Shown here in pieces: positions 33,069 to 42,425 of a DNA stretch of 60,000 nt. A program made the translations under genes and the position numbers. The notes beneath the pieces were generated by a model that was not told the DNA's origin, ran no database searches, and saw nothing but the letters and a program-made list of their open reading frames with translations. Every line of letters begins with the position of its first letter. Position 1 is the stretch's first letter. The DNA comes from Cryptomeria japonica (taxonomy: Eukaryota > Streptophyta > Pinopsida > Cupressales > Cupressaceae), in contig NC_081410.1 of assembly GCF_030272615.1 (NCBI RefSeq), forward strand, positions 570,421,152 to 570,481,151, given 5' to 3'.

Positions 33069-33880
33069 AAAATTTGGTATTTTGGGACAAGTGGAGATGC
33101 ATACAACACCCTATACTTAGGGCAGTTCAAATTTTTTGAAGTAGAATGCAAGAGAGGGTGATATTTTTCACAAATTTCATGTAGAAATGCTATTCAAAAC
33201 TCTTTAACCAATCATAAAACTTAATTAAAAGTAAGACAAAATAATAAATATTTAAAAAAAAAAAAACGTCCAATCAAATTACATATAATTATACTTTAAA
33301 GCCATGTACCTATACTAATATTTTTAAAAGAATGAAATTATTTGTTTGCATTACATATAAAATTATAATATTATGCAACTTTAATTAGGCATAATATTAC
33401 CATCACTAATGATCATTTTTATAAGACAAGAAAGTAAAATCACATGAAGTATAGGTAACCTCAATACAAAATTCATACAATGTATTATCATATCCAAATA
33501 AATTATAATAAAATAATTTAAGCAAATATCAAATTATAATTAAAAACCATATAAAATAGTGAATACAATATTTTAATCAAAACGTCTAATCGATTTATTT
33601 ATTGATGAATAACACTAAAAAAGTTAAGTCATAATAAATATTTTAAAAATTATATAAGATATTATATTGTATTACACAAACAATACTATTCAAAAGTTTA
33701 ATTAATTATAAAATTTAATTAAAAACTATACAAAATTATACATATAAAATTTGAGACATAAAAACATTTAATTAAATTATTCGTAATTTCTATACGATAA
33801 TACTTTAAAGCTATATCTATAAAAAATATTTTCTTTACATTGCATATAAAATATAATTGAAACACATAGCTAAATGTTGT
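33069..33880. repeat. AT-rich DNA with a long direct repeat
   Basis: About 270 bp near 33185-33490 recur near 33685-33950 (AAT(G/A)CTATTCAAAA, TTAATTAAAA, ATACTTTAAAGC, TTTGCATTACATATAAAA-like text, ATACAATGTAT), a direct repeat with about 500-bp spacing. Otherwise it is A/T-rich with no coding signal. Confidence 0.5.
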
Positions 33881-34737
33881 TGGCAAGTGAGGACAATAGC
33901 TTCTTGTATAGGAAACCTTGAAACAAAGTGCATACAATGTATATGCTAATATTTGTCTAGATTTGATATCAAATTTATTTATTGATTCACTTTAATAGAA
34001 ATAAACATTGCCAATTTATTGATTTGACCGACATGCATGATAAAAGTAGGCACCTTGACTTCTTGCAAAAGCAACCTTAAAATAAATTGTCTACAATGAA
34101 TAGGCTATGATTTTTCAAGATTTGATATCAAATTATTTTATTGATTCATTTTTATACAAATAAACATTGTCAAATTATTGATTTGATCAAGCATTGTTGG
34201 GAAGTGATCATCACGGCTACTTGCATAGGCAACCTTGAAGTAAAGTGTCTACAATGCATAGACTAAGTTTTTTCTAGATTTGATATCAAATTTATTTATT
34301 GATTCATTTTAATTGAAATACACGTCGCCAATTTATTGATTTGATTGACATTCATAAAAATGTTGTTGGCAAGTGGAACCTTGACTACTTGCATTGACAA
34401 CATTAAAATAAAGTGTCTACATTGAATAGGCTAAGACTTTTCCAGATTTGATATCAAATTTCTTTATTGATTCATTTTTATAGAAATAAACATTGTCAAT
34501 TTGTTGATTTTGTCGACATGCATTGTCAATGTTGTTGACAAGTGAGCACCTTGACTACTTCCATAGACAACCTTAAAATAATGTATCTACAATGAATAAG
34601 GTAAGATTTTTCTAGATTTGATATCAAATTTATTATTTGTTCATTTTTATAGAAATAAACATTACGAATTTATTGAATTGATTAATATGCCTGACAAATG
34701 TTCTTTGCAAGTGGGGACCCCGCCTACTTGCATAAAT
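33881..34737. repeat. Satellite-like tandem array, about 160-170 bp units
   Basis: Five units, each containing the perfect 14-bp palindrome ATTTGATATCAAAT, at 33961, 34120, 34278, 34446 and 34616 (spacings 159, 158, 168 and 170). Shared unit text includes TTTATTGATTCATTTTTATA, GAAATAAACATT, TTATTGATTTGA, CTTGACTACTTGCAT and AAAATAAAGTGTCTACAATG. The array ends at the P450 relic at about 34738 with no spacer. Confidence 0.88.
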
Positions 34738-34967
34738 CTACCGCCCTGGACAAATTCTTCTGCCTGCTCCGAATGGAATTAGCTCAAAGTTTTGCCCGCC
34801 GTACTCCATCTTGCTATTATCGCCCTCCAAAACTCTCTCGGGCATAAATTCTGAGGTCCAGGGGGAAGAGGAAGTCTTGTCCTCCTCCATCTTCTCCATA
34901 GGAAGAAGAATAAGAGTGAACCAGGGGCAAGGATCAAATAATACCAAGAAAGAGGCAGAATCTCCAT
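34738..34967 (-). pseudogene. Cytochrome P450 relic: N-terminal anchor joined to heme loop
   Basis: From an ATG at 34967 the minus strand reads an N-terminal membrane anchor, [19 protein letters not shown] followed by [19 protein letters not shown]. This has the hydrophobic helix, basic stretch and proline-rich hinge of plant microsomal P450s. After a frame change the reading is [19 protein letters not shown] then [17 protein letters not shown]. The latter is the heme-binding loop FxxGxRxCxG with its cysteine ligand. About 400 residues of a normal 500-residue P450 (I-helix, ExxR and others) are missing. The reading ends at the heme loop where the satellite array begins. It is a deletion relic, not an enzyme. 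The wording resembles plant A-type P450s; subfamily is unknown. Confidence 0.85.
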
Positions 34968-34991
34968 GTGAACTGTAATCAGGGAACTCAT

Positions 34992-35660
34992 CGTTCAAGG
35001 CTGTCGCTACCAGTTTATTGTGTTTGACTCTTGAAAAATGATGTAATTTTATATAAGGTTGGGTCTCTTCCTTATTTTTATTCACATGGTTATACACAAT
35101 TTTTATATTTATTTCTTCCAGCTTATTCATATAGACACACATCTTGATATCTTTATATTTGTAGAATAAAAGGTCAATCTTATATTTGTAGAATTACATT
35201 TTTTACTATTTTCATGTCTTAGGTTAATTACACAAATAAAAGGTCAATCTTATATTTGTAGAATTTACGTTTAACTTTTCAAAATTCAATATTTAGCAAC
35301 AAAACAATGAACAAGTTTACAGATTTATTGTTATGCTATTATATTTAAAGCCACTAAATTTGTTTCATTTCATATCCCCTCATTTTTCAATCTTTGTCCA
35401 ATTATCATTCACATTTAGAGAAGAAAAAAAATGAGTTACCTACTCTAAAATGAATCAAGATCTATCCAATCATCTTAGAAGTACTTGCAGGAAATTGTGA
35501 TTTGGTTTATTTGATTTTTATACATAATTTTTGGTATTGACCTAGATGAGTATGTCCACTTGCAACATAATGAGATTCTTTTAAGTGTAGTTTAAAATAC
35601 TACTAATCTAAAATATCAAGATCATTTATGCAGGTACATCATATTTTTATAAACATAAAC
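34992..35660. other. Intergenic stretch, nothing recognised
   Basis: AT-rich. The phrase AAATAAAAGGTCAATCTTATATTTGTAGAATT occurs in part at about 35166 and again at about 35238, a short direct repeat. No coding signal is recognised. Confidence 0.4.
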
Positions 35661-35664
35661 CTGA

Positions 35665-35895
35665 CCTTGATCTATGAGATCTAAAATATTTAACTCAAAG
35701 ATATGTCACATAGTTTGTTCCATCATCAATATTTCGGCGAAAGCATCAAATGTAGGCATTGTGTAGCTTAAACCCATTGTCATCCTATGGGTTTGGAAAC
35801 TAGAAACAAATGCTACATATTATTGTGGAAGCTTGCCCATCAAATTGAAGATCAATTGAGTATCCTTCTTATCAATGAGCCCAAATAGAGTCCCG
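35665..35895 (-). pseudogene. Copia-D gag fragment
   Basis: The minus strand reads GTLFGLIDKKDTQLIFNLMG then KLPQ, a stop, and YVAFVSSFQTHRMTMGLSYT then MPTFDAFAEILMMEQ. The L..LP..Y..FV.SF......TLP.F..F...L..EE-like order is the middle of a Copia Gag (UBN2 region). It lies in minus sense downstream of the Copia-D leader and PBS, in the correct order. Stops occur and the rest of gag-pol is missing. Confidence 0.65.
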
Positions 35896-35929
35896 AAAGT
35901 TGCAGAAATGAGGATTGAACATGTAAAGT

Positions 35930-37216
35930 AACCAAAAATGAAGATTGATGAAGACTTTATCCATCAAAATCAGAAAATAATTTTACCACGAGAAGTTACA
36001 CGAAATTCTAGCCCATTTCAAAAAATCTGCACCAAAAAATGAGCAAAAATGTGCAAGATATGGCCATTTGAAGTTGAACTGCAAAATCAAAAAGCTCAAC
36101 GGAGGGGGCCTGCCAAATTTTCAAAAAAAAAATGATGACATCAGAAAAACACTAAGTTAAGTTTGACAGGCGTATGAACATCATGAAAGCTTCACCTCCC
36201 CACTGACTTTGCGTCCGTACAATATGGACTACTGATGTGGCACAATCAGAAAAAGCCAAGTGTCGTACGATGATGATGTGGCAAGTATGGTCTGCATCTT
36301 CCTGTCATACAAAATGATGATTGTACAGGCTCATGGCATGCTGATGTGGTAGCCAACTGGGTAGGTCAGATGAAGGGTCTGTCTGATAGGGTTAACCGTA
36401 TGGCTGACATGGCACGTGCAAACTAGGCATTGACTGAGCGTTGACTATGATGATCATTTCAAGGCAGTTGTCTGCATGGCATGGATCAGTAGGTAGCCGG
36501 ATGGTGGATGTGATGTCGGCACGAGAGAAGCTGTCGCCAACAAAGTCGCAGGTGCAGCGGGGTCCGCGATAGGTGGGAAGGAGGTCAGTCGGCAGGCAGG
36601 GCCGGTGCCGGAGTAGAACATCAGTGGTCAAGAGAACTCCATAAGCATTGCAGAAAATGAGACTTGTGTGCAGAAGTTGTCAGACCATTGGAAAAGCCAG
36701 GAGGGGGCCAGCGGGGCTCAATGGTCGCTGGCAGGTGGGAAGACGATGAAAGTTATTGGAAGAGGAGGCAGCGGTGCAGACTGCAGTGGAGGGTACGACC
36801 TGCAACAAATAGCACAACTATAGGGTATGGTGGGGCAGGGTGGTCTACGGAGTCCCCCCCTAAAATAAAAAAGTTTTGATTTTTTTTTCGTAAAAACTTT
36901 TCAAATTTTATTTTTGCGGAAAATGATATATTTTTTTATTAAAAAAAAACCATAGAAAATAAATTTATTGTTTTTTTTTTAATTTCCGAAAATCCATATC
37001 GTACCGCCCAAATTGGGCAAATTTTTTCCACCAAGCCCAAAATTTGACTTTCACCAAAATAGGCCGAATTTATACTCAAAATTCATAGAAACGGCCACCC
37101 AGACGCAATGGTGAGGTTGGATCTAGTCTAGGATGCCTCCAAAAGATGTTGTTCCTTAGATCTGCCTCTTGACGTTGCAATAATGCCTTTCAAATACGAA
37201 TCAATGATGCTCTAAT
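35930..37216 (-). other. Copia-D leader, homologous to the Copia-A leader
   Basis: Non-coding sequence between the gag fragment and PBS. It matches 1500-2496 at many points (AAAGCTCAACGGAG, AATTTTCAAAAAA, CCAAATTGGGCAAA, GACTTTCACCAAAATAGGCC, ACGCAATGGTGAGG, TCTAGGATGCCTCCAAAA). GC-rich in 36200-36850, with poly-T/poly-A runs near 36880-36990. ORFs here (36392-36879) are chance readings of the GC-rich part. Confidence 0.6.
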
Positions 37217-37229
37217 GGCTCTAATACAA
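37217..37229 (-). other. Copia-D primer binding site, degenerate
   Basis: The minus strand reads TTGTATTAGAGCC directly inside the LTR edge TGTGAGATTTG. It differs from the initiator-Met type TGGTATCAGAGCC by two transitions. Position confirms element orientation. Confidence 0.65.
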
Positions 37230-37750
37230 TGTGAGATTTGATGAATACTAAGAGGGGGGTGAATTAGTATACCAAAAATAACTGAACTCAAACTCTTAAA
37301 CAGTTTAGTAGATAACCGGTATAACAGTTTCACTAATAAACCAGTTAAGATAAATGCAAACCAAAAAGCAAATAAAGCATTCACCCACAAAAGCACAATC
37401 ACCATAACACAAGATATTTTGACATGGAAACCCAAATGGGAAAAACCATGGTGAGCAGAAACTCACAAGTAACTATTTGTAGAATAGAAACCAAACCGAT
37501 TAAGGTCAAACCAATTAAGGTCATACAATGTTCTTCACCAGAACAAATCCTTTTAGGAATCTAGATCTCTGTTAGGAGATAAATCTTGTTAAAGACTACC
37601 TTGTGAGAGGATTTCAGATCTACAGTTGTGAACCACCTTGTTAGAGGATTTATAAAGGCTTTGCTGGGCCTACTCGGTTAAGGGTTTCAAACTTGTCAAA
37701 GATGTGAGTAATCAACAAGTGAGTGATCTAGATACTAGCACAGTATGCTT
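37230..37750 (-). repeat. Partial 5' LTR of Copia-D
   Basis: It starts TGTGAGATTTGATGAATACT and carries AGAGGGGGGTGAATT at 37251, GACATGGAAACCCAAATGGG near 37419, and ACCTTGTTAGAGGATTTA...CTACTCGGTTAAGGG-type text shared with the Copia-C LTR. It is truncated at about 37750, where a duplicated piece of Gypsy-1 begins. No LTR end or target duplication is visible. Confidence 0.7.
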
Positions 37751-37848
37751 GGTTAGAGTGCTTTAGGACATTGCAAAGAATGGGCTATGATGGCTAGAGT
37801 GCTTTAGGACATTGCAAACAAAGATGACACGAGCCCTTACAACCTGAG

Positions 37849-38996
37849 TTGAAACCCAAAGATAAAACTGGAATAGGTTTTCAAAAGGAATCTCTTCCTA
37901 ACCTTAGATTCAAAGGAAAACCCAGCAAAATCTTGTATCAACCAGTTACTCAAAGGAGGCCATCCTTGATTATATCTGCGGCACTCACTACACCACCTCC
38001 ACCAACAAAACTGATAACCCCATCAGTAGAATCAAAACTATCAGAACCATCAATAGCACTGATAATCCCATCAGTAGCAGTAGTAGAACCAACTATACCA
38101 ACAACACCGATACTCCCAGCAACAACATCAACAACACCGGTAACCCCATCAGCAACACTAGCAATCCCACCTTTAAAAATGCACAACATGTGAACAATAC
38201 ACTCTTCAATTCAAAAGACATCCCAGCTTGGTACGGTAATCGGATGTTAGAGAGTGATTCAAAAACTGACTCGCATGAGTGGGAAGGGGATTCAGTGAAT
38301 CTAAACAATTTAGACGAGGAAGACACATCACCTCCACCACCTCGTAAAGATATCCCAGTTTATGGAGAGGCATGGATTAAAATCTTTTGGGTTCCTGAGA
38401 AAGAAAAAACTTCCATAGGCCCTACGTCAAATCCTACTCCAGAATCCAACAAGGAGAGTACCATCGATGAACTTCACTCATCTATATTAACCCTCATTGG
38501 CACCTCCTTTGAACTCAACTTAATCAATGAGGTAATGTCTATCATCCACCCCGAACTCATCGATTGGAACCAACCAAATCTCCCATGTCTTGGTCACTTC
38601 CAAAACGATGAGGCGCTCATAGAATTTTTAGAAATACAGAATAACATACCAAGAGGGGACCATAAAGCTAGTTTTACAATCGAAATTAATAGTGCAACAC
38701 ACTTTGGGGGAGATGCCAAACCTTTCAGTTGCAAAAATATCACAATAAAACATGGATCTTCTAGTGAAAACCACACAGTGGCACTTGTTGATCCCAAAAA
38801 AGTAAAAATAAAGAGAGTATCCAAAGGTGAAAACCTCTCTGAGGCACTTGCGGATGAAAGGTTTGACATCCTTCCCTCTAGTACGAATCAGGAGAGATCG
38901 ACAATCCTAATCGAAGAAACAAAAGAATTCAATGTAAGGACCCCAGAGACTCCTCACCAAATACATTGGGCATCTCTACTAACTCCAGAGGAATAG
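37849..38996 (+). pseudogene. Gypsy-1 protease-RT spacer region
   Basis: Two overlapping frames (37849-38193 and 38190-38996). The first has KPKDKTGIGFQKESLPNLRF, the junction found upstream of RT in Tat elements, followed by a Thr/Pro/Ser-rich stretch. The second is acidic and Pro-rich (LDEEDTSPPPPRKDIP), then GEAWIKIFWVPEKEKT, and later HWASLLTPEE just before RT. In Gypsy-2 the matching Thr/Asn-rich stretch reads in the other frame, so a frameshift separates the copies. It ends at a TAG (38994) also present in Gypsy-2. Its function in the polyprotein is unknown. Confidence 0.65.
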
Positions 38997-39770
38997 CCAA
39001 AATTTGTGGATTTCTTCCAGCAGCTTCAAATCAACCTCACATGATCTTATGCAGAGATGCCTGGCCTAGAACCTGATTTGGTTATGCATCACCTAAGTGT
39101 AGCAGAAGGAGCTAAACCTGTTAAATAAAATCTCAGAAAGATGCACCCATAAATTGTTGATCTTGTCAAAGTGGAACTCAAAAATCTCTTGGATGTTGGT
39201 TTCATCAGACCAATCGATTATGCAGATTGGATCTAAAATATTGTACATGTTGGTAAACCTAATGGGGGCATATGTATCTATACAGATTTCAGAGATTTGA
39301 ACAAAGCATGACCTAAATATGACTTCCCCTTACCAAACATCGACATGATTGTCAATCTAATAGTGGGTCATGCAATGGTTTCTCTTATGGATGTCTTTTC
39401 AGGGTCCAACCAGATCAAGATTGCTCCAGAGGATCAACATAAGACTGCTTTCACATGCCCATGGGGAAACTACTATTGGAATGTGATGCCATTTGGTCTA
39501 AAGAACGTAGGGTCAACCTATTAGAGAGCTATGACTACCATCTTTCATAACATGATGCACACTATAAAGAAAGATTATCGATCATTTACTAGCTAAATCA
39601 TTAACAAGAGAGGGTCATCTAGCAATACTGGGTCAAATCTTTCAAAGATTAGAACAATATCATGTCCGTCTTAATCCAAAGAAATGTGTCTTTGGAGTAA
39701 CCTCCGGTAATCTTTTAGGATACATTGTCTCAAGGAAAGGTATTGAAGTAGATCCGACAAAAGTCAAAGA
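38997..39770 (+). pseudogene. Gypsy-1 reverse transcriptase
   Basis: The reading continues after the TAG: PKFVDFFQQLQINLT, stop, SYAEMPGLEPDLVMHHLSVA, LLDVGFIRPIDYADW, GICIYTDFRDLNKA, PLPNIDMIVNLIVGHAMVSL, MDVFSGSNQIKIAPEDQHKT, AFTCPWGNYYWNVMPFGLKN. These are the RT fingers-palm motifs of plant Tat Gypsy elements. The catalytic YVDD region is destroyed: at 39573 the text GATTATCGATCAT lacks two bases of the normal motif and shifts the frame. After it comes LRLNPKKCVFGVTSGNLLGY. Stops lie at 39042, 39126, 39234, 39309 and 39522. All but 39309 are shared with Gypsy-2. Confidence 0.85.
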
Positions 39771-40345
39771 AATCATGGACATGCCACCTCCAAAGAACAT
39801 TAGTCAGTTATGGACACTACAAGGGCGAATGAAATCAATTCAGAGATTCATTGCACAATTGGCTAGTAAGTGTCATCCCTTCACGTATCTGTTACATAAG
39901 AATATCTTCTTTCAATGGGATACAAAGTGCCAGCAAGCATTCCAAATGCTTAAAGACTACCTAATGCATACACCCTTGCTGATCCCACCAGATCCAATAA
40001 ACCTCTATTGCCATATATTTCAACTACAAATACGACATTAGGAGTACTAAGGGCACAACACAATTCAAAAGGCAAAGAATGTGATGTATACTATATCTCT
40101 CGCACATTGGTAGGCTATGAACTTAACTACACACCTATTGAGCAAGCCTGCCTAGTAGTTATCTTAACAGCCACCAAATTAAGGCACTACATGTTAAGAC
40201 ACAAGGTACAACTCATTGCCAAAATAGATCTACTCAAATGCCTACTCAGCAAGGCAGCATTGACAGGCCGCTTGGCCAATTGGGTTATGATCTTGAGTGA
40301 ATTTGATATAGAGTATGTAGACCACAAGGCTATCAAGGGGTAAGT
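39771..40345 (+). pseudogene. Gypsy-1 RT connection and RNase H
   Basis: MPPPKNISQLWTLQGRMKSI, QRFIAQLASKCHPFTYLLHK and FFQWDTKCQQAFQMLKDYLM are the thumb/connection text. Then TTNTTLGVLRAQHNSKGKEC, VYYISRTLVGYELNYTPIEQ and HYMLRHKVQLIAKIDLLKCL are the Gypsy RNase H. The first residues of that RNase H (normally with the catalytic Asp) overlap a frame change near 40010. A stop at 40341 (after HKAIKG) is specific to this copy. Confidence 0.82.
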
Positions 40346-41085
40346 TATTGCAGATCAGCTGGCTGACGCACCCCTCGCAGGGGACCATCCACTTGTTTCC
40401 AATTTCCCAAATGAAGAGATCTTCATGATGATAGCTACACAACCTTGGAAGCTATATTTTGATGGCTCATATGCTAGACATGGCTCGGGGGTAGGTATTA
40501 TTTTTATCACACCTCAAGGTGACAACATCCCAAAATCATACAGGCTCACTTTTTCATGCAGCAATAATACAATAGAACATGAGGCCTTAATCACAGGACT
40601 CAGATTGGCTATACAATGGCATATAAAAGAGCTTTAGGTTTATGGAGATTCTCAATTATTCATCTGACAAGTCACCGATGAATACCAAACTAAGGATGAT
40701 AAGCTTGTGCCATATAAAAGGATGGTGGATAGTTTCAAAGAATCATTTACAACTATCACATTTGAGCAAGTACCCAGAGATCGTAATTGAGTTTCCAATG
40801 CAATGGCTGCAATTGCATCTCTCTTGGATCTTCCGCAAAATTCAACATGCTACGAGTTCTTGGTACAACAACTTTGGATCGCCACGTATGATATCCTCAA
40901 AACTAAAATGATATGTCACCTTGTCGGTTCTGAATCCCCATGGTATGGTGAGTTCTTCACTTACCTACGTGACCACGCCCTTCTCCCCAACCAATCAAAT
41001 AACCAATAAAAAACCTTCATCTATCAAACTGCTCGATACACCATCATTGTCGAAACCCTATACAGGCGAAGTCTTGATGGTACTC
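40346..41085 (+). pseudogene. Gypsy-1 archaeal-type RNase H and linker
   Basis: After QLADAPLAGDHPLVSN comes a second RNase H-like domain: WKLYFDGSYARHGSGVGIIF with the first catalytic Asp, ITPQGDNIPKSYRL, then NNTIEHEALITGLRLAIQWH with the Glu position, and VYGDSQL (Asp) beyond a stop at 40636. VPYKRMVDSFKESF and FEQVPRDRN follow, the usual end of the domain. The linker ESPWYGEFFTYLRDHALLPN leads towards integrase but is cut at 41085. A second RNase H of this type is known from plant Tat/Ogre elements. Confidence 0.8.
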
Positions 41086-42425
41086 AAGTGAACTTTCCAT
41101 GTCATCATTTGACAAGGATAATGTTTGAGATAAAGGAGTTAGATAGTGGGGAACCCATGTATCAACCCACCAACTTGACTCGCACTGATCCCAATCACAT
41201 CGAACACAACTCTGACAAAAACAAGCCAACTCTCATGTCCAAATGGTCAATGTACTTGCATCTGAGTTGAGAAATGAATGCATCTTTGAAGAATATTTAA
41301 TTGTTTGACAATCCAATCTATCTCCCACTATTCCCTCAACCAACCGAAAGAATCTGGTCACTGCTGAATCAAGAGTACCTCCATGTGACAATGTTGAACT
41401 ACACCAATCAACAATAGAATGCGCATCAGAGAAATTCATACCTGAAATCCTCAATTTATCCTTAACTAGAGCTCTCTTCAAACATGCACCTACTCCATCA
41501 TGCTCTCCCTTCCCATGCCCTGCCTAAAAAAAACACCAAATATGAGGTATACGCCTTTGTACATGCATTCTACTTGACCAATAAAACATGCAAGCATTGT
41601 TGAATTGACTCGTATAGTTATCTGACCATATTATATGTTGGTCAATTGCAATATCTTTCTCATGCAAGAACTCAAAAAAATTCTCGAAAGAATGTTGCAC
41701 ATACTCAAAGGAATGTGATCTATCATCACTCATATAAAAATGATACTCCCTGATTATCTTCCTATCCTCTTTTGTACTATCAGGAGCATGTCTATATCTA
41801 TTGTGAACAAAAATAGCAATCTGGATTGAATTGTAGTACTAAGACTGTACCTCATTCTGTGGTTGCAATATATAGTTCTCTGCAAAATCAACCACTGATA
41901 CAATATTGCCAATCAGGAAAGAGTTCTTACACATCTTGAACTGTTGATCCAACCACTGAGACCTATGGGTTTGCCTTGCATACTTGTAGAAATATTTTCC
42001 TTAAAATCCAAAATAAAATCAGCAATACTCACTTCTCTTGAGATTGATTCGCATCTAGAACCTTCACCTCCACTCTTCAAAGTATATTTCATTGTCTCAT
42101 ATCTTTTTTTCTCAACATAATTCTTTCCAAACTTGTGTTCAATGCCCTCATGAAAACATGAAGCAAACTTTGACAACCCACCACATTCTGAGCACTTCTC
42201 ATTCAAACAATCCTTTCTATAGAAATAGCAACCATCATCTCTAGGGCATAAAAATAGATCTTGCAAGTCTCTTGATGATCTCGGAAATAGCATTGCACCA
42301 CAGTCCTACAACATCTCATTAGTATGCATTGTAGAACGAACATGACATAAAAGTTCATGGTACATTGAAAACTCCACATGGTACTTTCAACAACAAGTAT
42401 TGTGAATCTTAAGAGGAACACAATA
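41086..42425 (-). pseudogene. Transposase-like protein relic (unnamed family)
   Basis: About 1.3 kb of decayed coding text on the minus strand: CPRDDGCYFYRKDCLNEKCS with CGGL (Cys-rich), EHKFGKNYVEKKRYETMKYT, SVVDFAENYILQPQNEVQS, a stop, MSDDRSHSFEYVQHSFENFF, QHIIWSDNYTSQFNNACMFY, AGHGKGEHDGVGACLKRAL, DAHSIVDWCSSTLS, and a C-terminal CFCQSCVRCDWDQCESSWWV. The order D(FAENY) - SD(xxxxQFNN) - GHGKGEHDG looks like a three-acid catalytic core. I know similar proteins as recurring, probably mobile, proteins in plants and invertebrates, but cannot name the family. Activity is an inference. Several stops and frameshifts are present. It is flanked by Gypsy-1 and Gypsy-2, with no TIRs seen. Confidence 0.6.

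Larger units (their letters stand above)
37772..41085 (+). mobile_element. Gypsy-1: fragment of a Tat-type Gypsy element
   Basis: A 3.3-kb plus-strand fragment holding the protease-RT spacer, RT, RNase H, a second archaeal-type RNase H and part of the linker to integrase. It corresponds, reversed, to 47656-50950 of Gypsy-2 with about 3-4% difference where I compared them. Dual RNase H is a hallmark of the plant Tat/Ogre lineage. Both ends are abrupt: the left joins the Copia-D LTR through a 43-bp duplication (GGTTAGAGTGCTTTAGGACA... at 37750 and 37793), and the right stops after GATGGTACTC where the transposase-like relic starts. No LTRs are attached. Confidence 0.85.

Noticed and set aside
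33881-34737. Array of similar units as a CRISPR
   Set aside because: Units are 158-170 bp and similar throughout, with no short constant repeat alternating with unique spacers, and the DNA is eukaryotic. It is a satellite-like array.
36392-36879. GC-rich ORFs in the Copia-D leader
   Set aside because: The homologous leader at 1.7-2.1 kb does not conserve the reading, so they are not coding.
37950-38326. Minus-strand ORFs with Gly/Val/Asp repeats
   Set aside because: They are antisense to the Thr/Pro/Ser-rich low-complexity part of the Gypsy-1 spacer.
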